From Chrysoperla carnea (lineage: Eukaryota; Arthropoda; Insecta; Neuroptera; Chrysopidae), in the NCBI RefSeq assembly GCF_905475395.1, contig NC_058339.1, positions 55,561,172 through 55,625,171 of the forward strand: a DNA stretch of 64,000 nucleotides. The letters are read 5' to 3'. This document shows positions 45,470-56,716 of this stretch, one piece after another. The number at the start of each line of letters is the position of its first letter. The stretch's first letter is position 1. Position numbers and translations under genes: made by a program. Under the pieces are notes generated by a model. That model did no database searches. It was not told where the DNA came from and saw only the letters and a list, made by a program, of their open reading frames with translations.

Positions 45470-46284
45470 AATGGTATTTTTTTGGACTCCTAAACAATTG
45501 AACCGATGAACCGATTTTAAATTTGATTTGCATACCGTGTGCAATTTGATTCAACTTGAAAGGTAGGATAGCTTACATCTCATTTATAGTCGCAATATTA
45601 TTTTATTGCTAATTATTATTTGTCTATTATTTGGCAGTCATAATTATCTGTTGGCTCTAAACGACTCTAACAGATGGCGATATCTGTTGACTGGATTTAA
45701 TACGTAAGTATGCACTAGATTGCACTTTGATAAAAATACAAACGTTTCATATAAGCCAAAATTTAATAGCATAACACCACGTGTTGCTGAGGCTAAGGTT
45801 TAACCCAAATTTATTCTGTAATAAACGAAATACAGGGAAACTATCTGCCCTACCTACCAAGTTTAACTGTCACATGTTATTTACTAACATGTAATATACT
45901 CATTTGTTACAAACTTGAATAATAAGAAAAATTTTTTTAAAATTAATTCTTTTGTATTAATTTTTGCTTAATATCAACTGTACGCAAATTTTGATCAATC
46001 GTGTTCAAAGTCCTTCCCTTTCAAATCTCAAACCAGTGGATTCTTATAACAGCTTTAACGTTTCCGTCTTCGTTCGTAAATAATAATTTCATTGTATTAA
46101 GGTGTAACGATAGTAGAAAATCAATCATGGAGGTCGCCATGTTTTTTTTACAAATGACATCTATGTAAAAAAGCATGGTGGTTTTCATAATTGATGTCCT
46201 CCTACTGTTCCCTTTGATAGTGTACTACAATATAATATCACAAGAACCTTAGCTACAGCAACGCGTGGCCGGGTCTGCTAGTAA
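45470..46284. repeat. Probable interspersed element ending GCGTGGCCGGGTCTGCTAGT
   Basis: It opens TTTTGGACTCCTAAACAATTG with ACCGATGAACCGATTTTAA and closes CAGCAACGCGTGGCCGGGTC. These are commonplace ends of insect interspersed repeats. No ORF remains. The borders are approximate and the class is not assigned. Confidence 0.4.
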
Positions 46285-48146
46285 ATGTGTAAATTTTACC
46301 GATGGTCTTTTTGATATCTATATTAGGTAGGATCGATAAACATTTGAAGAAATTTTTTCAAAATTCTACCATAAAAACTTCGTTAATAATATTCCCAAAG
46401 TCGACAAATCATTTTATATAGGTTCAAATTTTTTGTATAAATATTCAAATGTAAATAATATATAAATGTGAAGAGACCGGAAATAAATAAAATACGTTTA
46501 TACGTTTAAATGTTGTATCTATTCTCTATCTTTGTTTAGTGTGTCTTGATATGTTTAATTCATTCATTTATTATTATATGCCGGAAGATTGATGTGGTTT
46601 GGGGTTAACAAGTTTACCTTCATTTTTGTTTATTTACTTAAAAATATTATTGTATTATTATTATGTTCAATTGATTGAAAAAGGTTCACTTTAATAAAGT
46701 GAAACCTCGAGCACGTAAAACGTTTTATAAATTTAAGAAAATTTTGTTCATTTTGGGAAGAAACTACAAATTTCCAAGATATCGAAATTGCTTCAGGATA
46801 TCGTTTTCGTATAAGAATTTGTGCAGCATCTAAACTATACGTCCATTCATTAAACAGATGATTGACGTACATCAAATTTTTGAATTTTTGGTCATAATTA
46901 ATCGAGAAAATGATTTTTGTTCAAATTTTTTTTTCGATTTTCTGCAATTTTTTTAAAGGGGTAATCTTAATCAAGGCGTAAAAAATCAAATTTTGTTTCA
47001 AAATATTACAAAACAATATATTAATATCACGTAAATACCTATACGAAAATTTTTTTTGGTCCTTTCAATTGGTTCAAAATCATTTTGCAGTTTCTGAGAC
47101 GTCGACTGAAATTGCTTCCAAATATGGCATTTCCAATACGATTTTGGGTGATATTTTGGTAATAACATGTACATTTTTATTACTTAAAATATTTGACTTA
47201 CATACTTTTTAGTGAAGGTAATCGCCGCGATTGCCTCTCTGTGGATCCGCACTATCTTATTCTGGTAAATAATTAATTAGAACGATGTACCTTATTTCTC
47301 GCTAGAGGGATGGGGGCTTTAAAAAAAGTGTCCGACACTGACCGACACTTTTTTTTATAGTTTATTATCTTGGAATATTAATTGTCTTTTCAATAAGGTA
47401 TGGCCTTGTGGTTACGATGTCCTCCTCATGCGGAAAATCCACCCACATTAGTAGATTTTATTTTAAATTTTAATTTAAAAAATTTAAAAATTCATCAATT
47501 ATGGCGAAAAGAATATACTTTCTACCGGGTGGCCTACAACACCTGTTGCTAGTTTTTTATTTTACATTTACATCAATGTCTTATGAATTTTATTAAATAA
47601 AAATATGGTTTTTGAATCTACTTAAACTATTTTTTAGCTCAAAAATTAAGATCTTAACCTGTTTAACGTTTCTTTTGGACTTTATTGCTATCTACTGTCT
47701 ACAAAATCAAGGTAGAAAAAATTACAAATACAAAAAAATTTTTGTTATACAAAACAGATGTACGAAAACATAAATTGTTGCCAATAGAGTAAAGACCTAT
47801 GACTACTTTAATTTCCGCAACATTCAAGGTGACGACACAATTTATTAACATTCAAAAATTATATAAAAAAATTCGAAAGAAAGTCAATAAATAAATACAG
47901 TCTCGGGCAAAGAAATAGGGTCATTAACATTAATTTATATTTAGATATACCTAAATAAAATTGTTTAAAAATTGTATTAACTTTTAATGTGCTGAAATAA
48001 ATTTTCAATGATAAGCTATGATCTCCTGTTTTTTTGTCAAAGAGGCGTTATCTAAGATAATTTATGATAACTCTAGGTTTAGTCATTCCAGTAAAACTAA
48101 TAAGACTTGTGAAAATGACACTTACCGATATCAAAATAAAAACTCT
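46285..48146. other. Intergenic, no gene supported
   Basis: Only short ORFs without domains (for example the minus-strand ORF at 46630-46875). No repeat family recognised. Confidence 0.35.
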
Positions 48147-49060
48147 AATCAAGGGTTATGTCTCTAGAGAACTGGAGGTCAAAAAAGGGCTAAGTTAAGA
48201 AGACCCCTATATAATCACTTGAATAATTACCTTGTTTATGCAGACGATAACGACGAACCAAGGCAAACCTTCTAGATGCTTTAAAGAATTTTGAAAAGGC
48301 AGCAAATTGAAAAGGGCTAAAAATAATGAACAGAAATCAAAATATATGAAGCAACGAGCCATAAACACCCCACCGGAAACGTTGTTTCAGTTTGACCAAG
48401 TGGAGAGGTTTAATTATCTGGGCGTTACTATATGTAGTCAGTGTTACGAATCGTCAGAAATTCACAAAAGAATTGCTAAAGGCTCAAGAATCGTTGGAGC
48501 ACTTAGGCAATTTTTTAACTCCAAGATCATATCAAAGAATATAAAGATTAGAGTATACAGAACTATAATACGCCCAACAGTAATGTATGGTAGCGAGTTA
48601 TGGAACCAAAAAGAAAAACATACACTGAACAAATGCGAGAAAAAAGTGTTAATTTTTGGAGGCCGACAAGTAGTGGATTTCTGGGAAAGAAGATCAAACG
48701 AAGAATTATAAGAACTATATAAAGAGCCCAGCATAACAAACGTGATAGGGTCGCAGACATTGAGATGGATGGGCCATGTATTTCGATTCACCTTAGATAG
48801 AGCGGCGAGACAAGTGTTGATCAGTGGAAATACCGGAAAAAGAAAGGGAGTTGGTCCAGAAGCAGCTGGATCAAGTCAGTGGAAAAAGATTTGCAATAAT
48901 TGTGAATTGAAAAATGGAAACGAGAAGCCGAGAACAGAATCAGAGGGGGTTATCGAGATGTGTGCTCGAAAGTCAAGGGTCTTCTAGACCTGTAGTGCTT
49001 ATATATATTATATATAGTGCTGATATATATGTATATATATAATACATAATGATGATGACT
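48147..49060 (+). pseudogene. Decayed non-LTR retrotransposon (LINE) 3' part
   Basis: Reverse-transcriptase debris in several frames: EVKKGLS near 48175, the catalytic box as LVYADD near 48230-48248, then NYLGVTICSQ, RIAKGSRIVGALR and YRTIIRPTVMYGSELW (48307-48711), followed in another frame by LRWMGHVFRFTLDRA (48742-48987). These are the thumb and post-thumb region of a LINE open reading frame. Stops and frameshifts break it. The 3' end trails into TATATA and ATGATGATGA microsatellite, as expected for a LINE tail. Its 5' part is missing. Confidence 0.8.
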
Positions 49061-50819
49061 AGATTGTAATCGAATTACTTACGTATCAATTTTTAAAATA
49101 CGTATGTGTAAAAAATTAATCTAGGAATTGGGGTGAATCTGTTATTTTAATATGATTTTATTTGCCTAAGAGTGTATATTTCAAAAATAAATTGACCTAT
49201 TGACAAGAATTTTACTTAATTTGTAATAATTATATTACTAATGAATCTAATTATTTGTATTTAATTTAAATAATAAATTAATAAAATATTGATTCAATAT
49301 ACCTACCAAAAATTATTGATAAATAATGAAAATTATTAACACAATAATAATATTTTAATAATTATTAATCATTACTATATTGTAACCTAATTATAATTTG
49401 ACAAGGTCAAATTAATAATACTCTAAATCTATTTTTATTAGTGACCTTATTTTTGGATGTATATTCAATAATTAGATTTATATTAATTTTTTTTTTTTTA
49501 AACATAAATAAATTATACATAATTAAGTTTTCTATTTATGGAAAGAAAATGAATATAATATGTGATTAATTAGAATAATTATTTTTTCATGAATGCATCT
49601 TGAAAATTTTGTTTTTACCTTTTTATTTTTAGATTTTTTTAAATATTATGTACAGGAAATACTAAAATTATATATTCTGAATATAAATAACACTTCCTAA
49701 ACAATTTGGTGTGAATTCCACACAACCTCCATATACGGACAATGTAAACGATATCATTTGTAAACCCCGAACCAAAAAAAAGGGAATGTTATAACTTTCA
49801 ACGGTATGTGTGTGTAGCGCCTAAGCGAATGAATCGTCTTAATAAATTTTAGACTGGTCAAATCTTTCCAATAATGGACCCCGACTGTTAAAATCGCTTT
49901 GTAAACTACTGGACTTGTTTCTATCTTTTCAGATTTTGTTTAACGCTGTCGGGTTTTTGAGTTTTTTAAATTATTTCTTTATTAAAAATGTTATGTACGC
50001 CAGGTAGCTTTTCAAGAGAAAAAAAAGTATCCCAGGAAGGTATGTATCTAAGTCAATCGTGGCGTAAGTGCGGAAAAAAAAAGTAAGTCCACCTTTGGAT
50101 TTAATAACAAATTAAAGCTTGATGAAGAACTCCAGACAGATATTTCGTTACTAGATGTGTTTTAATTACCAATTTTATAATTATTTTAAACAGGTGATGT
50201 TTATAATAATATAAAACAAACAAAAAAATAGATATCGCATGTCTCAAGGCTAATTTTTTATCATAAATATTAAAAATTCTTTAAAATAGTTTTTTAAAGC
50301 TTATTTATTTGCTAATCAAATATAAATTAATTTTCTGCTCATTGTGTCTTTAATAAATGAAAATTTTAATGTGAAAAATTAAAAATATCAATTTTTATTT
50401 ATGTATTTATTTATTTTAATTTCAATGAGTTATTAAAGTATATTAACGACTATGATCTATTGAACATTGACCAAAAGATAGTTCGGAAAATTATGAAATT
50501 ATATTTTCAAGGTTATATTGTTTTTCATGAATTTTTAATAAAATTTCGGTTGAAAATATTGATTATTTTGTTTTGTTTTGTCTTTTTTTTTTTTTTGAGG
50601 CCAATAAAGGATGAAAGAGATGTCATTTTCTTTATGGTAAACTATTTTTTTAAATTGTATTCTGGTCTAGAAGCCTAAATTGTAGACATTGGTTGACACG
50701 ATTCCAGCCTTTATAGTGATCGGAGACAAAAAAATTTGAAAAAGTCTTAATTAGTTAAGATTAGTAAAAGAAAACAAATTTTTATATACCTTTTTGATTT
50801 TTTTTTAAAAATACTTAAT
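49061..50819. other. Intergenic, very AT-rich
   Basis: No gene or clear repeat. Long A/T runs, and one piece near 49790-49890 resembling a common insect repeat (GTAGCGCCTAAGCGAATGAA). The plus ORF at 50460-50678 is Phe/Lys-rich and unconvincing. Confidence 0.35.
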
Positions 50820-51010
50820 ATTAAAATTTTTTTAAATCCAAGGCTCAGACGTTAGAGAGATTTATACTTTGAAAGATTCCCACCTTTCAAAGGAATTGGT
50901 CGAGTAGAACTTGAGATGTCATACCAACCATCGCGAAAAATGTAGTTTCAAGAAAAGCGCGTTTTATGTTTGAGAGACAATTCCGGCAGTGTAACTCGAA
51001 TAATTACTCG
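50820..51010. repeat. Dispersed repeat, inverse copy of 9130-9330
   Basis: Aligns as inverse complement to the intronic copy in the polymerase gene. No ORF. Confidence 0.65.
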
Positions 51011-51544
51011 TTACTCGCTTTGAGTTAATCGGCGATATCAGATCACGGCAACGTCTTGCAAAGTTATTTCTGCTAACCGAGATGTTTTGCCTTCTTTTGA
51101 AGCAGCAGAAGCTTGCTGTATAGAGCGATCAATTCTAACTTCGTTACTAGAAAATCCACTGTATCTCCGAAAATAATTCAAATTTTGAAAAATCCGTTTA
51201 AGGATTTTCAATTTATTCTGCATTATTATATTTACATATTATTAAAGAAATATAACCTTTAAAAATAATAGATTTCTTGACCAGAATTCTGCATTAATGA
51301 AAAACGTTGAAGTAACACAACATAAAAATGAATGCTTTCGAAGACTTGTGGGCTTTTCACAGCCAAAAAAATTGCATTTCAGCTATTTTTAAGATATACC
51401 TCTTTTTTTTTGTTATTTTTATAAGTAGATAGAATAATTAAATATAAAAATGAAGTGGTTTCAGATTTAATAAAGGCAGGCTAACGTTCGGCAAATGAAA
51501 AAATACAATTTGTATAATAAAAGGTCAAATGACAAATACCCCGT

Positions 51545-52100
51545 TTTTATACCATGTATATGAAATATACCAAAGTATACTAAGTTTAGTCCCAAGTTTG
51601 TAACTCTTAAAGATATTGATGATATGAACAAAATTTTGGTATAGGTGTTCATAATATCACCTATTTAGTCCATTTCCGGTTGTCTGTTTGTCTGTCTATC
51701 GTCTATACGTCTGCCATCACGATTACTCAAAAACGAAAAGAGATATCAAGATGAAATTGCGATAACATACTAAGGACGTAAAAAGTGATTTCAAGTTCGT
51801 AAATGAGTAACATAGGTCAATTGTTCAACCGTCAGAGATAGAACAAAAGTTTAAATGTAAAAAATGTTCCTTATAAAAAATAAACATCTTTTGTTTGAAA
51901 CATTTTTTCGTAAACATCACTGTTTACTCGTGAGAGCGCAAATTATGTGCAATTTGTATAGTATGTATTATATGGGTATACCAGTTATATATGTGTGACA
52001 TGGATGTATGTGTATGTGACAAAGTAATCAACACTATTTATACATGGTATTTCAACAATTAACTGAGTCAATTATTTGTTTTCACTTGTTAAAAATGTTA
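51545..52100. repeat. Dispersed repeat family A, most complete copy
   Basis: Runs from TTTTTATACCATGTATATGA to TTGTTTTCACTTGTTA, in the same orientation as 16620-17076 and with a fuller body. The ATACCATGTATA near the left end is mirrored by TATACATGGTAT near the right end. Confidence 0.75.
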
Positions 52101-52438
52101 ATTGTAACCCAAGTTACAACACTCTCTCATACTTCGTACATTCTTTCGGAAAATTTTTTAATTTTTCCACTTTTATAAATTTTTTTGTTGATATTAAAAT
52201 ATTTTCCATTCTTTTATCGTTATACGTTTAAATAATAAAAAATAATCATTAAATAATTTGCAATGTTTTGTTAAATTAAAAAACAAATACTTACTTAATA
52301 ATCATTAAAAATTAAAAATACAATTAATATTAATTATAATAACAAAACAACTTACAACCTTAATTATCCAAATAAATATTAAGTACCTAAATTTTTTATA
52401 AAAAAAATATATCTGGTGTTAAATGTTCAAATGACCAC

Positions 52439-52938
52439 TGTATTCAAAAAGAGGCGATTATAAAATTTGTACATTATCAAGATTCCTAAAACCCAACCCA
52501 TGCAGGCAATCAAAATTGCCCATACATTTGTGATTCGTACGTAGATTTGTCCGATAAATCAAGTTGACGATATGTATCAATATGCTACCAACATTACTTC
52601 CAAACCCGACAAGATATGTACGTGTACAAATCACTCCGATTTGTCCAAATTCAAATTAATTTATAGACAAGTCACACTATGGGTTACCTGTATTCAAAAA
52701 GAGGCGATTATAAAATTTGTACATTATCAAGATTCCTAAAACCCAACCCATGCTGGCAATCAAAATTGCCCATACATTTGTGATTCGTACGTAGATTTGT
52801 CCGATAAATCAAGTTGACGATATGTATCAATATGCTACCAACATTACTTCCAAACCCGACAAGATATGTACGTGTACAAATCACTCCGATTTGTCCAAAT
52901 TCAAATTAATTTATAGACAAGTCACACTATGGGTTACT
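52439..52938. repeat. 250-bp unit, two almost identical tandem copies
   Basis: TGTATTCAAAAAGAGGCGAT starts at 52439 and again at 52689. I find one internal difference between the copies (CATGCAGGCAAT against CATGCTGGCAAT). The unit has no ORF and no similarity to the other families in the window. Confidence 0.95.
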
Positions 52939-53117
52939 TGAAGACGCAACTCATTTTAAAATTAAGGAGATGTTTTATTTTCAAAAATTTAATTCATTCG
53001 TTAAAAAAAGACCTAATTATGAAAAATTTTCATAGATTGTTTAAAATGATTTTAAAAAGTGCTATTAATAATGCTATAATTTTACAATCAATGTTAAAAT
53101 ATGTTAAAATCAGAACA

Positions 53118-53695
53118 AGTGAAACAAACAATTGACTGATTTTATAATAAATTAGAAGAGTTTAAAAAACCAACACAATTATATACACGGCGGAAAGGCC
53201 GTCATTTTCGTTTTCGAAGTTTTTCAAAACTATTTTCAAGAATTTCTTTTCGTTTTTCGAGAATCTTTCACAAGCCCGTAGTTGAAGCTACCTGCAAAAT
53301 TTAACTCCCTATCTTTAATAGTTTTGGAGAAAATGACACCAAAGTTTTGTCCATATTGCGCCCTCACGGATAAGCGATGATGTTTACGAAATTTTTCAAA
53401 CAAAAGTTGTTTATTCATAAGGAACATTTTTTACACTTAAACTTTTGTTCTATCTCTAACGGCTTACAAAGTACAAGACCCAATTGACCTTTGTTGCTCA
53501 TTTACGAACTCAAACTCATTTTTTACGTCTTGAGCACGCCATAAAAATTTCTGCTTGATATTTATTTATTTTCGTTTTTGAGTTATCGTGTTTACGGATG
53601 GATAGACTAATTAGTTTGTATCATTAATATTTCTCAGCGTTACAAATTTGGAACTAAAATTAGTATACCTTGATATATACTTCATATATACAGAG
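53118..53695. repeat. Dispersed repeat family A, diverged copy
   Basis: Begins AACAAGTGAAACAAACAATT, passes TTGCGCCCTCACGGATAAGC and TGAGTTATCGTGTTTACGGA, and ends TTGGAACTAAAATTAGTATA. Orientation as at 40060. Confidence 0.65.
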
Positions 53696-54039
53696 TATTC
53701 AAATTAACCACGATATAAATTTTTGATTACTAAGACCTGTTGTTATCAAATTAGGCTATAACAGGCTAGTCGTGTTCTTATACCTACCTACTATGTTAAA
53801 TGCGACTTAAAATTATTCGAATTTATTCTCTGCATAATTATTAATTCTAATTAGTATGTAAATAATTAAATTTAAGCAATTTAACTAGGTGTATGCATTT
53901 TATAAATTTTCACAGTGCATGTGATTAATTAGAGATCATCTAGGAAATCTAAAATTCAATAAATTATGCAGATAATTCTGGACAAATAAATCACAAAAAA
54001 AAAATGTTAATGGGGTAACACAAAAGTAAAAGAGTTTGA

Positions 54040-54657
54040 TGGTGAACATTATGTTCTGACATCAGATTGGACCTAGTTCTCCGGCATGCTTTAATAGTAA
54101 ACCTAGAGAGTTGGTCCTCATAAACAAACTAAATTTTTTTATTTGAAACATTTTTTCGAAAACCGTGTGCTTTCGGAGGAAATGCAACTTAAAAATATGT
54201 TATTATTGCATTTAATTGAAAGAAAATGCGCTAGATATAGAAAAATTATTCAGATAAAAGTTATCAAGGACAATAGTCATTCGTCCATGCTAATGTTTTA
54301 AGTCCAGGCAAATTTTCAAGATCATTTGAAGATCCAGATCAAAGGATCTAGCGTGTTCTTCTTTCGATTAAAAGTAATAAAAACATTTTTTCCTGAAAGC
54401 TAACGATTATCGAAAAAAAGATTTAAATAAAAAATATTAATTTTTTTATGAGGATCAACTTTCTTATATAAAATTTTGTCCTGCTTGTAACCTTTTAGGA
54501 TCTAAATTTACAGCAACCCGGAGAACCAGGACCAATCTCATGTCAGAACATGATGTCCCCCATCAATCTCTACAACTTTTGTTGTAGTTATTTTATGATT
54601 GGTTAACTACAAAACGAGCTATTAGCTCTAATAGATTAAAATGACCCACGCTGTATA
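54040..54657. mobile_element. MITE related to 4395-4776, fold-back form
   Basis: The right part repeats GAGGATCAACTTTCT, AACCCGGAGAACCAGGACCA, TGTCAGAACATGATG and the terminal AACTACAAAACGAGCTATTA. The left part carries ATTATGTTCTGACATCAGA and GACCTAGTTCTCCGG in inverse orientation, so the element is largely self-complementary. Confidence 0.65.
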
Positions 54658-54965
54658 GAGAAGCCTGCAATGACTGCATTGGAAAGGAAGCAGAAAAGAA
54701 GAAAAGTTAAATAATTTTTGTTTAGAATATGCTACCTTCTCCATACGAGTCACTTATTATCCATAGGTCAAAGACAAAAAAAAGAAACTTTTATACCGCA
54801 CTGAATTTTATCTCACAGAGTATGGCTTTCAGAGCATGTGAATGGGATTAGTCTCAGCATTAAATTCTATAACACACAGAGGTAAATTTTTTTAGAAAAA
54901 TAAATACACAACTACGTGCGTTGTATCGGGGATACAAATGTAAATAAAAATAACTCAATTTTTAT

Positions 54966-56392
54966 TATAAAAAAAAAAAAAAAAAAAAACTTAAGAAATA
55001 ATTTATTAGTTCATATAAATTTAATGAGTTTAATTTTTTTATTTTTCAGCTTTTTATTTGCATTTTAGCAGAAAATAATACTAGAATATCGTAATCGAAT
55101 TAGAAGGGTAAGATTTAAACCTCTCCTCAAAAATTGGGGATTTAGTAACTATAGAAATTGGAGGTTGAGCCTATAGAAGTGGGTAGCCTCGAGTTGTTGG
55201 TTTATTGGATCTGATTTTCAATCAACTTCATCCAATAATAGTAAGATTATCAAAATGGGAAGTCAAAAACTTTTTTTTTTGCTATAAACGATAGAAAGTC
55301 ATCAATATATAGCTAATATAGCATCACTGGTAAAATCATCTAAATCAACACATTCAAGATCCACTACATGATGAGGGATCATTTTACCTTTTATAATTTT
55401 ACACAAAAAATAGGGATCATTTTAACGTATATAAAGGGGATCATTTTACTCGTAACGACATATTTGAATATCGTTATAAAAATTGATATTTTTCTTATAC
55501 ACCTATGAAAATGTGTTATAATATTATTAAAAGTCAACAGAAACTAAGAGTAAAACAACCAGTCGTCGAAAATTAACACAAAAAAAGAAATTTTACGTTG
55601 AAAGTTGTGTTATCATAGATCAAAAGCAATAAAATTAATATTCATACATCGCCATAAGTCTTTGTTGAATGATTATTTTGATCACATGGAAGTATGCTAT
55701 CGATAAATATACTAGATGTCTTTAATGGTTCACTGAAAACAACAGGGATCATTTTACTCATAGGGATCATTATAGAGCACTTTCTCGTACGTCCAAAATG
55801 CGTCAAGATCCTATTTGCAAAAAAAAAAAAAAAATTGTAAATGAGAAAACAACTAATGTCAGTGGAGTCCAGAACAGGAACTGGTCTATAAAAATTCATT
55901 GGTAACATGCAAAATGAAAATGGAAAAGTTTAGTGGAATTATTTATAGGCTGTTTTTTTGAGCTTACCTATACATACTTAGTATAAGTACACAAATATAC
56001 ATTCAGTAAATAAAGTGTCTTTTATAATGAATATACTTACTACACCTCTATCGTGTACATAGCCTTCATGACGTTGAGTTGTATATAAATTATAAACACT
56101 GACCCATACATAAAACCATTTCATTATCACAAGTTGAACAATACAGATCGCGATTATTATTTGTATACAAAACATTAATTATTATTATACTTACTACACC
56201 TTCAACCAATCAACCTGTTTACTTTAATTAATAAGTGATTATTATAGCACAGTGATTATTTTAAAAACCAATGATAAAACAAAAATTCATTCTTAAAAAT
56301 CTAAAAAAATCTTTAATCTTAAAAGTGATGATTACTATGAAACATTAAATTTAAAAAACAAAAATTAGTGAACATCTTAAATTATAATTTAA
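54966..56392. other. Upstream region with repeated GGGATCATTTTA motif
   Basis: Starts with a 20-bp-class A run (about 54969-54988). GGGATCATTTTA occurs at 55375, 55413, 55437 and 55745, and a one-change copy at 55763. No gene is supported between 55642 and 56175, where minus-strand ORFs lack motifs. Confidence 0.5.
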
Positions 56393-56440
56393 ATTATTTA
56401 TTTATTTAATTTATTTATTTATTTATTTATTTATTAATTA
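56393..56440. repeat. TTTA simple repeat upstream of the 56469 exon
   Basis: A run of TTTA units with minor interruptions, then an A run of 12-13 just before the ATG. It probably falls in the 5' untranslated region. Confidence 0.75.
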
Positions 56441-56468
56441 CTAAAAAAAAAAAAAACTAATAACAAAA

Positions 56469-56716
56469 ATGTCTTCAATGGAAATAACACCGGCCGCAAA
56501 TTTTGATAAAAATAATGCTGATACTTTACGTAATATACGGGAATCGTTAGCGTTAGCGGAAACATTGGCTAAGGCAAGTTTAATGACATCACCAGCTGCT
56601 AAACGTCGATTAGCTGCTCGTCAATTGGAAATTAATGGAATGGAAAATGCAGAGAATGGTGAATCTTCATCATCATCTTATGTACCACCAAAACAACTTT
56701 TGTTGTATTTAGTTCG
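56469..56716 (+). CDS. Probable first coding exon of a gene that continues elsewhere
   Basis: The ATG sits in a favourable insect context (AACAAAAATG) and opens 82 codons: MSSMEITPAANFDKNNADTL at the start, an Ala/Leu/Arg-rich helical stretch (ESLALAETLAKASL, SPAAKRRLAARQLE), a Ser run (ESSSSS) and YVPPKQLLLYLV. The frame ends at a good splice donor (CG|GTACGT), leaving two bases. Composition is clearly coding, unlike the surroundings: low in Ile/Phe/Lys runs and rich in Ala, Glu and Ser. I do not recognise the family. No continuation exon is seen in the remaining 7.3 kb, so the next exon probably lies outside the window. Ending at the in-frame stop after VRYVCT is the less likely alternative. 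Confidence 0.65.

Noticed and set aside
47397..47445. tRNA-like sequence (GGCCTTGTGGTTACGATGTC)
   Set aside because: Only an A-box resemblance; no convincing B box or stem was found.
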